Origin: Versatilivorator sp963663845
GTDB taxonomy: Bacteria > Acidobacteriota > Terriglobia > Versatilivoradales > Versatilivoraceae
Assembly: GCA_963663845.2 (NCBI GenBank)
Contig: OY760650.2
Coordinates: forward strand, 620,001-684,000
DNA: 64,000 bases
Direction of reading: 5' to 3'
Below are positions 1 through 8,870 of this stretch, piece by piece. Each line of letters begins with the position of its first letter. Position 1 is the first letter of the stretch. The translations under genes were made by a program, and so were the position numbers. The notes beneath the pieces were generated by a model. The model was not told the origin of the DNA, searched no databases, and saw only the letters and a list, made by a program, of their open reading frames with translations.

Positions 1-1436
1 GCCGTAAAGTAGTAGCCGGGGAAACGGCTGAGATAGGACTCCAGAAAGCGCCGGTCGTCGTTCCACAGGGTCGGCAGGCAGCCCGGGGGCAGCGGGAGCC
101 TGACGGCGATCAGTCCCTCTTCGCCGGGTCCCAGCACCCGGCCCTCGCCGTCGAGCACCTGGATGTCGTAGCCGGGAACGGGCTTGCCGGCCGAGCCGGC
201 CTTGAGCGGTTGGGGAGAGAGCCCCATGCAGTTGGCGGCCATCGGCCAGCCGCTCTCGGTCTGCCACCAGTGGTCGATGACCGGAATCCCCAGCAGGCGG
301 CCGGCCCAGTGAAAGGTGTCCGGGTCCAGCCGTTCACCGGCCAGGAAGAGAGTGCGCAGGCAGGAGACATCGTGATCCTTGAGGTGCTTCCCCTGCGGGT
401 CTTCCTTCTTGATGGCCCGGAACGCGGTCGGGGCCGTGAACAGGACATTCACCCCGTGCTGGGACACCACCCGCCAAAAGGCTCCGGCGTCCGGCGTCCC
501 CACCGGCTTGCCCTCGTAGAGCACGCTGGTGCAGCCGTGCATCAGGGGGCCATACACCGTAAAGGAGTGGCCCACCGCCCAACCGATGTCGGAAGCCGCC
601 CAGAAGACGTCCCCCGCACGCGCGTCGTAGACGTTGTCCAGGCTCCACCTCAGGGCCACCGCGTGTCCGCCGTTGTCTCGAACCACGCCCTTGGGTTTCC
701 CGGTCGTCCCGGAGGTGTAGAGGATGTAAAGGGGATCGGTCGCCTCCAGAGGCAGGCAATCCACCGGATCGGCGGCCGCCATCATTGCCTCCCAGTCCCG
801 GTCTCTTCCCGGCTGGAGCGAGGCCCGCGCCTGCGGCCTCTGGTAGACCACGCAGACCGCCGGCTTGTGCTCGGCAAGATCGATGGCCCCGTCCAGCAGG
901 GGCTTGTAGGGAATCACCTGCTGCACCTCGATCCCGCAGGAAGCGGTCACGATGGCCTTGGGGCGGGCATCGTCGATCCGAATGGCCAACTCCTGGGAAG
1001 CGAATCCGCCGAAGACGACCGAGTGCACCACTCCAATGCGGGCGCAGGCCAGCATGGCGATCACCGCCTCGGGGATCATGGGCATGTAGACGATCAGCCG
1101 GTCTCCTTTTTCCAGGCCGGCGGAACGCAGCGCTCCGGCGAAGCGGGAGACCTCCTGCTGCAGTTCACGGTAGGAAATCCGGCGGACGACTCCGGTGACC
1201 GGGCTGTCGTAGATCAGGGCGGTCTGCTCCGCCCGCCCGCTCTCGACGTGCCGGTCCAGGGCGTTGTAGCAGGTGTTGAGCTTGCCTCCCTTGAACCAGC
1301 GGACGAACGGCCCTCGCGACACGTCCAGGACACGGTCCCACTTGCGGTCCCAGTGCACGGCCTCGGCCGCCTCGGCCCAAAAGGCCTCCGGCGCCTCCAG
1401 GGAACGGCGATAGACGGTTTCGTAGGATGTGTTCAT
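1..1436 (-). CDS. Propionyl-CoA synthetase-like acyl-CoA ligase (AMP-forming), 3' end cut off
   Basis: Activates a short-chain fatty acid to its CoA thioester through an acyl-adenylate. The reading frame runs from an ATG at 1436 to the window edge without a stop, giving about 478 residues of a family usually near 630; the missing C-terminus carries the catalytic Lys. The AMP-binding loop YTSGTTGKPKGVV is near residue 240, followed by DNGGHAVAL, a pattern I associate with PrpE rather than Acs. The N-terminal segment FWAEAAEAVHWDRKWD and the block VVHSVVFGGFAS are also typical of the Acs/PrpE family. Propionyl-CoA synthetase is preferred, but acetate or another short acid is possible. It lies 170 bp downstream of feoB on the same strand, with no obvious functional link. 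Confidence 0.85.
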   Translation of the reverse strand, partial: MNTSYETVYRRSLEAPEAFWAEAAEAVHWDRKWDRVLDVSRGPFVRWFKGGKLNTCYNALDRHVESGRAEQTALIYDSPVTGVVRRISYRELQQEVSRFAGALRSAGLEKGDRLIVYMPMIPEAVIAMLACARIGVVHSVVFGGFASQELAIRIDDARPKAIVTASCGIEVQQVIPYKPLLDGAIDLAEHKPAVCVVYQRPQARASLQPGRDRDWEAMMAAADPVDCLPLEATDPLYILYTSGTTGKPKGVVRDNGGHAVALRWSLDNVYDARAGDVFWAASDIGWAVGHSFTVYGPLMHGCTSVLYEGKPVGTPDAGAFWRVVSQHGVNVLFTAPTAFRAIKKEDPQGKHLKDHDVSCLRTLFLAGERLDPDTFHWAGRLLGIPVIDHWWQTESGWPMAANCMGLSPQPLKAGSAGKPVPGYDIQVLDGEGRVLGPGEEGLIAVRLPLPPGCLPTLWNDDRRFLESYLSRFPGYYFT

Positions 1437-1605
1437 GAATCACGCCCTTCCTGGAAAGCTGTCGCCCCTGCCCGGCCCTTGACGGCTCCCTCTTGAGCCT
1501 TTTCCAACTCCTTCGTGGCCCCTTGTCGTCATTCGTGGTCCATCGAGGATTGCTCCATTTCCTCCGTCGCTTGTCAGCCCGAGGCCGCGCCGTCCGCGAA
1601 CCGGT

Positions 1606-3516
1606 TCAAACCCAGATTTCGACCAGGGTCTTCCCCGCCCAGGCGCCGAAGTAGGCCAGGGCCAGCATGTAGGCGAACTGCAGCAGGGGCAGCCGCCAAC
1701 CGCCGGTCTCCCTGCGAACCACGGCCACCGTGGACATGCACTGAAGGGCGAAGGCGAAAAAGATCAGCAGGGCCACCGCTGCCCCCGGGGTCAGGTCCTG
1801 CTTCAGAGCCTGCTGCAAACCCGGGGAATTTTTGTCTCCTTCTCCCTCTCCTCCCTCGATTCCATAAATGGTCCCCAAGGTGCCCACGATCACTTCTCGC
1901 GCCGCCAGGGAGGTGATCAGCCCGATGCCGATTTTCCAGTTGAATCCCAGGGGCTCGATGACCGGCTCCACCGCCTTGCCGACACTGCCCGCAAGGCTCC
2001 GGGAAATCTCCGGCGGCCGACCGTCGGTGCGAGGCACGCTGGCCAGAAACCAGAGCACCACTGCCGTCAACAGGATCACGGTGCCGGCGCGCTTGAGGAA
2101 GATGAGCGAACGGTCGGCCAGCCGCAGGCCGATGGACTGCAGGGTCGGCCAACGGTAGGGAGGGAGCTCCAGGGTGAAAGGCAGAGGGCTCCGGCGCTTC
2201 AGGAGGGTGGACTTCAGCAGCCAGGCGGTGGCGACGGCGGCCAGGAATCCCAGCAGGTAGAGCCCGATCATGGCCGCGGCCCGGGTGCCCAGCAACGGCC
2301 CCAGCAGAGGCTTCTCCGGCAGGAAGGCGGCGATGACCAGGGCATAGATGGGCAACCTGGCCGAGCAGGTCATGAAGGGGGCGATCAGTATGGTGGCCAG
2401 CCTCTCCCGCCGGCTCTCGATGGTGCGGGTGGCCATGATGGCCGGAATGGCGCAGGCGTAAGCCGACAGCAGGGGAATGAAGGCCTTGCCCTCCAGGCCC
2501 ACCCGGGCCATGGTGCGGTCGGCGATCACCGCCGCCCGGGCCAGGTAGCCCGAATCCTCCATCAGGCCGATCAGAACAAACAGGAAGAGGATCTGGGGGA
2601 GGAACACCAGGACGGAGCCCACTCCGGCCCAAACCCCCTCCAGGAGGAGATCGCGGAACCAGGAATCGGGCAGCAGGGATCCTATCCACCCGCCCGAGAC
2701 GGCGATAATGGCCTCGGTGCCGTCCATCAGGGGCTGGGCCAGCGTGAAGATGCTTTGAAAGACGGCGACCACCAGCAGCAGGAAAATCAGCGGTCCCGCC
2801 AGGGGATGCAGAAACGCCGAGTCCAGGCGCCGGCTCCAAACGGCCGCGGCCGGCGCCTGGTAGCCCGACCGGCCGGCGGCATGGACCGCCCAGCGGCGGC
2901 GGCTTCCGATATCCTGGAGCACCGGCAATTCCAGCCGCTCGTGGACGGCGGGGCGACCCGACAGGAAGGCGCGGATGGCCTCCAGCCCTTCACCCCTGGC
3001 GGCGCTGGCCTGGACCACCGGAACCCCAAGCTGCTCTTCCAGGCGGTTCCCATCCACCCGACCGCCCCGGCTGCGCAGGTCGTCGGACATGTTCAGGACG
3101 ATCAGAGTGGGGATTCCCAGGGCCAGGATGGGGGCCGCCAGGCTCAGGTTGCGGTTCAGATTGGTGGAATCGACCACCAGCAGGACCGCGTCCGGCGGCG
3201 GCAAGCCCGGCATCTCGCCCAGCAGGACGCCTCGAGCGACGCGCTCGTCTTCCGACCGGGCCGTGAGGCTGTAAATGCCCGGCAGATCCACCAGGGTGAT
3301 CTCCCGGCCATTCCCCGCCCTGACCTTGCCGAGGCGCTTTTCTACCGTGACCCCGGGATAGTTGGCCACCTTCTGGCGGAGCCCGGTGAGCCGGTTGAAG
3401 AGGGTGGATTTCCCGCAATTGGGGGCTCCAACCACGGCGACCAGGGAAAAGAGGCCGGAGGTCTCAGGTTCAGCGGGTGGAGATTCGGCGGCCGACGCGG
3501 CCTGCGAATCAGACAT
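1606..3516 (-). CDS. feoB: Ferrous iron transporter FeoB
   Basis: Inner-membrane Fe(II) permease with an N-terminal G-protein domain. The Walker A motif GAPNCGKST is at residues 30-38, switch I Thr in YPGVTVEKR, G3 DLPG at 77-80 and G4 NMSD near 140. The C-terminal half contains the two Gate regions and about eight hydrophobic segments (for example PLIFLLLVVAVFQSIFTL and YLLGFLAAVATAWLL). At about 636 residues it is shorter than the 700-770 of E. coli-type FeoB and has no long C-terminal tail. I chose the ATG at 3516, preceded by GAGGGGG, over the ATG at 3528, whose AGGAG is directly adjacent. The start overlaps the end of feoA by 8 nt, so translation is probably coupled. Confidence 0.96.
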   Translation of the reverse strand: MSDSQAASAAESPPAEPETSGLFSLVAVVGAPNCGKSTLFNRLTGLRQKVANYPGVTVEKRLGKVRAGNGREITLVDLPGIYSLTARSEDERVARGVLLGEMPGLPPPDAVLLVVDSTNLNRNLSLAAPILALGIPTLIVLNMSDDLRSRGGRVDGNRLEEQLGVPVVQASAARGEGLEAIRAFLSGRPAVHERLELPVLQDIGSRRRWAVHAAGRSGYQAPAAAVWSRRLDSAFLHPLAGPLIFLLLVVAVFQSIFTLAQPLMDGTEAIIAVSGGWIGSLLPDSWFRDLLLEGVWAGVGSVLVFLPQILFLFVLIGLMEDSGYLARAAVIADRTMARVGLEGKAFIPLLSAYACAIPAIMATRTIESRRERLATILIAPFMTCSARLPIYALVIAAFLPEKPLLGPLLGTRAAAMIGLYLLGFLAAVATAWLLKSTLLKRRSPLPFTLELPPYRWPTLQSIGLRLADRSLIFLKRAGTVILLTAVVLWFLASVPRTDGRPPEISRSLAGSVGKAVEPVIEPLGFNWKIGIGLITSLAAREVIVGTLGTIYGIEGGEGEGDKNSPGLQQALKQDLTPGAAVALLIFFAFALQCMSTVAVVRRETGGWRLPLLQFAYMLALAYFGAWAGKTLVEIWV

Positions 3517-3772
3517 TGTCCCCCTCATCTCCTGCCTGCGCGGAATCGCTCAATATCAGGCAGCGGGCGGTGGCGCGTCTGAGAGCGACCTCCGATCCGT
3601 CCACGCGGAAAATCATGGGGTCTCCGCCGGGAGCCGGACGCCCGGCGCTCACCCGAACGCCGGGCAGAAATCCCAGTTCCATCAGCCGCTCGGAAACCTC
3701 GGCGGAAACCTCCAGGCGATCCAGAACCCCCTCATCTCCCCGCTTCAGGTCCGACAGTGTTCTGACCGGCAT
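3509..3772 (-). CDS. feoA: FeoA-domain ferrous iron transport protein
   Basis: Small SH3-like cytosolic partner of FeoB, about 87 residues. It shows the typical FeoA layout: an N-terminal hydrophobic strand, ERLMELGFLPGVRV in the middle, then a strand carrying FRVDGSEVALRR. The ATG at 3772 is preceded by GGAGAGAA and gives the start MPVRTLSDL. An upstream GTG at 3796 would add eight basic residues and is less likely. Its stop codon overlaps the feoB start, so the pair forms a minimal feoAB operon without feoC. No Fur-like palindrome was seen directly upstream. Confidence 0.93.
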   Translation of the reverse strand: MPVRTLSDLKRGDEGVLDRLEVSAEVSERLMELGFLPGVRVSAGRPAPGGDPMIFRVDGSEVALRRATARCLILSDSAQAGDEGDNV

Positions 3773-3964
3773 TTCTCTCCGGAACCTCAACCGCACCCGG
3801 GATAGCCATGCCCTGACTCCCCGGCAGTTTCAGCCTGCCCGGCGCCGCTGGCGCCGAGAACCACCAGCCCCGCGTTCGGCAGGCCAAGCCATTCTACACC
3901 GAAAAACGTTCCCGCAGTTGAACCGGTGGGCCGCATACAGGACGTTGAGTAGGTGGAATTGGAC

Positions 3965-4456
3965 CTAATGCCTGGGGGGTGGTCCCAGGCCCATGGCGCG
4001 GCGCCAGGCCGATATCTGCCCCAGGTGGTTCATTTCGTGGGAGGTCATCATCATCACCACCATGTCGCCCACCGTGGGGAAGAACTTGCGCCGTCGTTCG
4101 TCGGCAAGAGGGGTGGCGAACCAGTCCGGGTCGGCTTTGAGCACGGCGGCGGTAACGCGCTCATGCTGAGCCGTCAGGAAGGAAAGCAGTTCCTCCTTGG
4201 AGGGATAGAGGGACGGGTCTCCCGAGGGAACCCCGCCGGTGGCGAAGACCTGCGCCCATCCCTCCGGGGCCTGCGACTCGAGGCCGAACATTCCCGCCAG
4301 CCGGTTGGCCGTCATGGCCAGGTGGCCCAGCGACCAGGCGGGATGGTTGACCACGCCGGCCGGCTGCTCGACCATCTGCCGAGGGGTCAGATCCCCCACC
4401 AGCCTGGCGGCGACGTTGAGATTGAATCGATAGAGGTAGGTCACATGCTGAATCAT
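3965..4456 (-). CDS. DinB/YfiT-fold putative metalloenzyme
   Basis: A DinB-superfamily four-helix-bundle protein of about 163 residues. These proteins bind a divalent metal through three histidines; members act as thiol-dependent S-transferases or are uncharacterised. The first His lies in HPAWSLGHL near residue 41-48, and the other two in SHEMNHLGQISAWRR near the C-terminus, as the family requires. The ATG at 4456 has AGGAGAA at good spacing; an ATG at 4471 is possible. It stands alone between feoA and the ferritin-like gene on the same strand. The substrate cannot be told from sequence. Confidence 0.8.
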   Translation of the reverse strand: MIQHVTYLYRFNLNVAARLVGDLTPRQMVEQPAGVVNHPAWSLGHLAMTANRLAGMFGLESQAPEGWAQVFATGGVPSGDPSLYPSKEELLSFLTAQHERVTAAVLKADPDWFATPLADERRRKFFPTVGDMVVMMMTSHEMNHLGQISAWRRAMGLGPPPRH

Positions 4457-4677
4457 GGGGTTCTCCTGCATCCTCGGGAGGCAGAGGGGACGGAGTCGCC
4501 GCCCGACTCATCGGCAAAGCCGGGACGGGCGGGGGGCTCAACACCGGAAACCCCCCAAAGGCCGGTCCTTGAAGGAGTGTTGTCCTTTGCGCCCAGGGGC
4601 CGGCACAGCGGACAGCCTGAGGCAAGCGCCAAGAGGAAACGGGAGGCGGCGTCGATTTCGCAAGCAGGCCTGGCCGG

Positions 4678-5136
4678 TCAAACGGCCTGTGCCGAGGGGG
4701 CGCTCACCGCGCCCCGGGCAACCCTGACCCGGCCCAGAATCTTGGCCAGCCGCTCCACGTCGTCCTGCTCGGCAATGATCTGGTCTTCCAGCAGGTAGGC
4801 GGTGGGCACGTGGCCACAGACGTCCCTGGCCAGGCTGTAGGCTTCCACGGCCCGGGTTTCCAACTCCAGGTCCATCTCCAGCATCTCGGTCAGTTCGGTG
4901 GACTGGTGGACCTCTCCCAACTCGACGGTCGGGACACCGCCCAGATAGACGATCTTCTCCCCCCAGGTCTTGGCATGGGTGAGGGCTTCCTCCGCCTGCT
5001 TGGTGAACAGCTCTTCGAACACCTCCTTGTCCGGACCCGTCAGGAGCATGCTGTGCTGGTTGTATTGGACCACGGCCGTGTACTCCAGGGAAACGGCCTG
5101 GTTGAGGATTTCGATCAGTTTGTGGTGATTTGCCAT
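4678..5136 (-). CDS. Ferritin-like (bacterioferritin/Dps-type) di-iron protein
   Basis: A 152-residue four-helix-bundle protein of the ferritin-like superfamily, probably storing or detoxifying iron. Candidate metal ligands are Glu18 in SLEYTAVVQYNQH, Glu50 and His54 in EEALTHA, the glutamates of LELETRAVEAY, and those of EDQIIAEQDDVERL. Length and motif spacing fit bacterioferritin-like proteins, but no haem-ligand Met could be assigned. An AT-rich promoter with a Fur-box-like palindrome lies about 190-220 bp upstream, and feoAB is 0.9 kb downstream on the same strand, so iron-dependent control is plausible. The last ten residues are low-complexity. Confidence 0.85.
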   Translation of the reverse strand: MANHHKLIEILNQAVSLEYTAVVQYNQHSMLLTGPDKEVFEELFTKQAEEALTHAKTWGEKIVYLGGVPTVELGEVHQSTELTEMLEMDLELETRAVEAYSLARDVCGHVPTAYLLEDQIIAEQDDVERLAKILGRVRVARGAVSAPSAQAV

Positions 5137-5322
5137 GTGGTGAGGTCCCTCCGCTTGGAATTCCCGATTGCCCGGTTGCAGTCGGCCCTCCGGCTGCCTC
5201 GACGGCTTGGAGTCGGTCGATAAACACTGGAGCGAGAGTTTTCGGTCCGACTGACTCTGTCACCGACTCAGTCGATGCTACCCCCAAGATCGCGGCAAGT
5301 CAACCACTAAGTTATTGAAAAT

Positions 5323-5360
5323 ATTATACTTAAAAGAAATTGAAAGTCAATTTCAATTTC
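5323..5360 (-). promoter_or_regulatory. Sigma70-type promoter with Fur-box-like operator upstream of the ferritin-like gene
   Basis: On the minus strand a -35 TTGACT (5345-5350) and a -10 TATAAT (5323-5328) are separated by 16 bp. Over the -35 lies GAAATTGAAAGTCAATTTC (5336-5354), a 19-bp near-perfect palindrome (9-1-9, 8 of 9 pairs) that matches 13 of 19 positions of the classical Fur box GATAATGATAATCATTATC. A further TCAATTTC half-site follows at 5353-5360. The block is strikingly AT-rich in a GC-rich genome and points at the ferritin-like gene. Confidence 0.75.
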
Positions 5361-5431
5361 GCCTGAAGCGAAACCGATTGCTCGCTGGAGGCTGAATGGA
5401 CGTCGTTGATTGCCGATTGAGGATGGGGCGC

Positions 5432-6229
5432 TTACGTCTCGGCCAGGGCTTTCATCATGGTGACGGGGTCCTGCTTGAGGAAGGCGTGGGTGGCGCGATC
5501 GGTATCCAGCTCCGCCGCCAGCAGCATTTCCCGGGCCAGCTCGGAGGCCTGGATCACCAGCCCGTCGGGTCCGATGATGAAGGAGCGGCAGTTGTTGTTG
5601 GCGTGGCACATGTTGGCGGAGACGAAGTAGAGAGTGTTCTCCCCCGCCCGGGCCATCAGCAGGGCCTCCTGAATGGGCCGTTTCCAGGCCATGTCGCTGT
5701 AGAGGTGGTTGAACTGGGGGTGAAAGACGATGGTGGCGCCGGCCCTGGCCAACTCGCGAACGTTTTCGGGGAACCGGAATCCCTCGAAGCAGATGACGAT
5801 CCCCATGCAGATGTCGTCGAAATAGAACAGGGTGGGGCCGGTGCCCGGGGAGTAGCCTTCGGCGTCCTTGGGGGTGAGGCGACTCTTGTGATGGACCGCC
5901 AGGGTCTTCCCCTCCCGGTCCAGGATCACGGCGCTGTTGAAGGGCTTGGACGACCCGTTGGGCGTCTCGGTGCCCACGATCACCCCCATGTCCAGCCGGC
6001 GGCAACGTTCGGCGATCTCCTCCAGCGCCCCTTCCAGGGCCCGGGCGGGACAGTCGGCTTCGGAAGCCAGCAGACCCACCCGGTAGCCGGAGAGGTGGGT
6101 CTCCGGGAAACAGAGCAGATCCACCCCTTCCCGAGCGGCCTTCTCCATGGTCTCAAGCACCTTGGCCGTGTTGACCGCCACGTCGGTGGTCTGGGGAATC
6201 TGGGCCGCGCCCACCTTGATCCTGCTCAC
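5432..6229 (-). CDS. Carbon-nitrogen hydrolase (nitrilase superfamily)
   Basis: Cytosolic amidase/nitrilase-superfamily enzyme of 265 residues that hydrolyses a non-peptide C-N bond through a Cys thioester. The full catalytic triad is visible: Glu43 in CFPETHLSGY, Lys115 in HHKSRL and Cys147 in GIVICFEGFRFPE. The GTG start at 6229 is preceded by GGAGGAAGG. No signal peptide is present. The next gene upstream, 30 bp away on the same strand, is an SMP-30/gluconolactonase-type hydrolase, so the two may be co-transcribed. The substrate (amide, N-carbamoyl amino acid or similar) cannot be assigned. Confidence 0.88.
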   Translation of the reverse strand: MSRIKVGAAQIPQTTDVAVNTAKVLETMEKAAREGVDLLCFPETHLSGYRVGLLASEADCPARALEGALEEIAERCRRLDMGVIVGTETPNGSSKPFNSAVILDREGKTLAVHHKSRLTPKDAEGYSPGTGPTLFYFDDICMGIVICFEGFRFPENVRELARAGATIVFHPQFNHLYSDMAWKRPIQEALLMARAGENTLYFVSANMCHANNNCRSFIIGPDGLVIQASELAREMLLAAELDTDRATHAFLKQDPVTMMKALAET

Positions 6230-6259
6230 TGCCTTCCTCCCGCTCCTTGTGCTGCCCGG

Positions 6260-7207
6260 TCAGGGATATACCGTATGGCCGGCGACGCTGAGATCGATCT
6301 TGAACAGCGTCTTTCCGGCGGTAATGTAGGCGGTCCGCTTGCCGGGGCCGCCGAAGGTGAGGTTGGTGATGAGGTCTTCGGGAACGTCGATAAAGCCCAG
6401 CAGCTCGCCCGTCGGGCTCACCACGTAGATCCCCGGCGGATTCAGGCCGGTTTCTCCTGCTCCCCTGGGCATCTTGATCCCGGCCGCGGCCCAGAGATTG
6501 CCCTGGGCATCCACGCGAACCCCGTCCGCGCCCCGGCCAGGGGAGAAGTCGTAGACCACTCTCTGATTGGCCAGCTCGTCGTCGTCCCGAATGTCGAAGG
6601 CCCAGATCTTGCGGTTGCCGCCGGGGCGGTGGTTGCTGTCCACCACGTAGAGCGTTCCGTCGTCGGGTGAGAGGGTGATGCCGTTGGGACGCTGTAGGGC
6701 CGGCTGCTGCAGCACCCGGACCACCGAGCCGTCCAGGTCGATCCGATAGACCCCTTCTTCCCGCATCTCCATGATGGATCGGTCGCCGTAGCAGGGGTCG
6801 GTAAAGTAGATCCGTCCCCGGCGGTCGATGACGAGGTCGTTGGGACTGTTGTATCGCCGGCCCTGGAAGCGGTCGGTCAGCACCTCGATCTCGCCGCTTT
6901 GCATATCAGTCCGCACCAGCCGCCGCCGTCCCCCCGGGCCCGATTCACTCCCTTCGCAGCTCACCAGGCGGCCCTGCTGATCGAACATGTTTCCGTTGGT
7001 GCGGCCGCTGTCCTCCCGAAAGACCGACAGGACCCCGCCGGCGGCAAGCTTCATGATGCGGTTGTTGGCGATATCGCTGAAGAAGACGTTGCCCTCGGCA
7101 TCCGCCGCCGGACCCTCGGTGAACGCAATGACGGCCGCCGAAGTCAACTTGGAGCTGGCCGCAACCCAGTCCGAGCCCTGGGGAGAGCGAGAAGGATTTT
7201 CTGACAT
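6260..7207 (-). CDS. SMP-30/gluconolactonase-family protein
   Basis: Six-bladed beta-propeller of the SMP-30/LRE family, about 315 residues, typically a Ca- or Zn-dependent sugar lactonase. Family features are the metal Glu in FTEGPAADAEGNVFFSD near the N-terminus, the blade motif SPNDLVIDRRGRIYFTDP, RPNGITLSPDDGTLYVVDS, and GADGVRVDAQGNLWAA. The ATG at 7207 was chosen because AGGAGGT stands six bases upstream; longer reading into 7291 lacks such a site. No secretion signal is seen. Together with the downstream nitrilase it may form a two-gene catabolic unit. It is distinct from the NHL-repeat lipoprotein at 57-58 kb. Confidence 0.9.
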   Translation of the reverse strand: MSENPSRSPQGSDWVAASSKLTSAAVIAFTEGPAADAEGNVFFSDIANNRIMKLAAGGVLSVFREDSGRTNGNMFDQQGRLVSCEGSESGPGGRRRLVRTDMQSGEIEVLTDRFQGRRYNSPNDLVIDRRGRIYFTDPCYGDRSIMEMREEGVYRIDLDGSVVRVLQQPALQRPNGITLSPDDGTLYVVDSNHRPGGNRKIWAFDIRDDDELANQRVVYDFSPGRGADGVRVDAQGNLWAAAGIKMPRGAGETGLNPPGIYVVSPTGELLGFIDVPEDLITNLTFGGPGKRTAYITAGKTLFKIDLSVAGHTVYP

Positions 7208-7355
7208 GAGACCTCCTGAATCCGGGCCGGCGCTCAACCAAATCCAGGCTGATCCGACCGCCATGGTTTTCCGGCCGGCAGCCGGAGCCAAGGGCCACCA
7301 ATTATGAAATGCCGTCCGGGCAATGGCAATCCAAACTTCTCCCGGGATATCGGGC

Positions 7356-7603
7356 TAGCCCGCATTTCTCACCAGGGGGCATGATCATGGCGCAGTAATT
7401 TTTCCCTCAGCGCGTGCTCGTGAGCGAAGAGCGTAGCGGTTTCTACGGTCGAGCGAGCATGGACGCGCTGGGGGGAAAAGGACAAGCCAGGGCATGCCCA
7501 GCGCAGTCTGTAGTCAGCAAGCCCTTGACATGGAGCCAATCAAGACACTGAAGACAAACTGCTTTTGTCAGGCCTCCAGCGGCCTGGTGAGAAATGCGGG
7601 CTA
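7356..7603. mobile_element. 248-bp MITE, copy 1 (TA-flanked, terminal inverted repeats)
   Basis: Non-coding element bounded by TA on each side and by perfect terminal inverted repeats with the core GCCCGCATTTCTCACCAGG (left 7356-7376, right 7583-7603). Its interior contains a long imperfect palindrome around 7412-7480. A second copy of exactly the same length, inverted and about 92% identical by eye, is at 27632-27879. TA duplication and the lack of any transposase suggest a MITE mobilised by an IS630/Tc1-type enzyme elsewhere (inference). The right-hand TA forms part of the TAG stop codon of alr. Confidence 0.85.
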
Positions 7604-8719
7604 TCGGTAGACCCTCGGAACCCTGGGACCGATCCGGCACAGCGCTTCGTAGGGAATGGTGGAACAGGCGGCGGCAAATTCCCCGGCCGTGATCTCCTCC
7701 CTTCCCTGGCGGCCGATCAGGCAGACTTCGTCTCCAACGCCGGCCTCCGGAGCCGACCCGATATCCACCGCGGTCAGATCCATGCTGATCCTGCCCGCAA
7801 AAGGGACAGGGCGGCCGCGCAGCAGGACCTTCCCCCTGGGAGCCAGCCGCCGGTTGACTCCATCGGCATAGCCCACCGGCAGGATGCCGATCCGGGTCCC
7901 TCTCGAAGCCACGTAGTCGCCCCCGTATCCGACCTCGGTCCCGGCCTTCACCCTCTTGACCTGCACGATCGAGGTCTTGAAGCTCAGCGCCGGACTCAGG
8001 GTCAATGGAGCCGGCCGACTCGAGGGATTGATCCCATAGAGCATCAGCCCGGGGCGGACCGCGTCATGCCAGGCCTCCGGAAAACCGAGAATACCGGCGC
8101 TGTTCGCCATGTGATTGCGGAATCCCCCCGATTTCTCGGAGGGCAGCGCCGCCAGCACCTGGCTGAATCGGTCGATCTGCCGGCGGGTGGCGGGATGTCC
8201 GGGATCGTCGGCCGAGCTGAAATGGGTGTAGAGACCCTGGCAGCGGACCCACTCGACAGCCAGGCAGCGGCGAACCGCCTCGCCGGCCTGATCGAAGGGA
8301 ATTCCCAGGCGGGTCATCCCGGTATCGATCTTGACGGCGTAGCGGGCCGGGGTCTTCAGGCGGCCGGCCTCAACGGCCAACCGCCGCACCATGTCTACGC
8401 CATAGACCGCCGGCGTCAGGTCCCGGCGAATGATCTCGGCCTCCTCGCCCGGCCAAAACCCGTTGAGCAGGAAGATGGGCAATCCGATGCCCGCACGCCT
8501 CAACTCCAGAGCCTCCTCCAGAATGGCCACGGCCAGGGCGTCGGCCCCCGCCTCTTCCAGGCAGCGCGCCACCGGCGCCGCCCCGTGACCGTAGGCGTCG
8601 GCTTTCACCACGGCAATGACGCCGACACCCTCGCCAAGAAAGGCGCTCAGGGCCCGGAGGTTGGCCCGGACGGCCGCCAGGTCGACCTCTACCCAGGTGG
8701 GTCTGCCCGTTCGATTCAT
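7601..8719 (-). CDS. alr: Alanine racemase
   Basis: PLP enzyme that makes D-alanine for peptidoglycan, about 372 residues. The PLP lysine is Lys39 in VKADAYGHGA, and the catalytic Tyr lies in GTEVGYGGDYV near residue 265. C-terminal blocks ILPVGYADGVNRRL and AGRISMDLTAVDI are typical. The ATG at 8719 gives a family-like start (MNRTGRPTWVEVDLAAV); an open frame up to 8845 runs through heptad repeats and is not expected to be translated. The TAG stop (7601-7603) uses the terminal TA of the adjoining MITE. It lies downstream of dnaB on the same strand, separated by a pair of heptad arrays. Confidence 0.95.
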   Translation of the reverse strand: MNRTGRPTWVEVDLAAVRANLRALSAFLGEGVGVIAVVKADAYGHGAAPVARCLEEAGADALAVAILEEALELRRAGIGLPIFLLNGFWPGEEAEIIRRDLTPAVYGVDMVRRLAVEAGRLKTPARYAVKIDTGMTRLGIPFDQAGEAVRRCLAVEWVRCQGLYTHFSSADDPGHPATRRQIDRFSQVLAALPSEKSGGFRNHMANSAGILGFPEAWHDAVRPGLMLYGINPSSRPAPLTLSPALSFKTSIVQVKRVKAGTEVGYGGDYVASRGTRIGILPVGYADGVNRRLAPRGKVLLRGRPVPFAGRISMDLTAVDIGSAPEAGVGDEVCLIGRQGREEITAGEFAAACSTIPYEALCRIGPRVPRVYR

Positions 8720-8754
8720 GTGCGGTCCCGGCTTTCGTGCCGGGTTGGGGGCTT

Positions 8755-8861
8755 GTGGAGAGTGAAGAGTGGAGAGTGAAGAGTGGAACAGGGTGTCCCC
8801 GGTACGATGCTCGACCTGTCGATCCAAGAACTCTCCACTATTCACTCTCCACTCTCCACTT
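8755..8861. repeat. Opposed heptad-repeat pair A (between dnaB and alr)
   Basis: 8755-8787 is a run of GTGGAGA/GTGAAGA heptads; 8831-8861 is the same motif in reverse (CCACTCT, TCACTCT). The two arms are inverted relative to each other around a 43-bp core and could form a long imperfect hairpin. The same design recurs at four other intergenic sites of the window. Confidence 0.85.
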
Positions 8862-8870
8862 GAATCCGTC

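Noticed and set aside
7443..7640. Small open frame sharing a peptide with one at 27514-27792
   Set aside because: The similarity comes entirely from the two MITE copies.
8755..8861. CRISPR array
   Set aside because: The units are 7 bp without spacers, reversed in the second half, and no cas genes are present.
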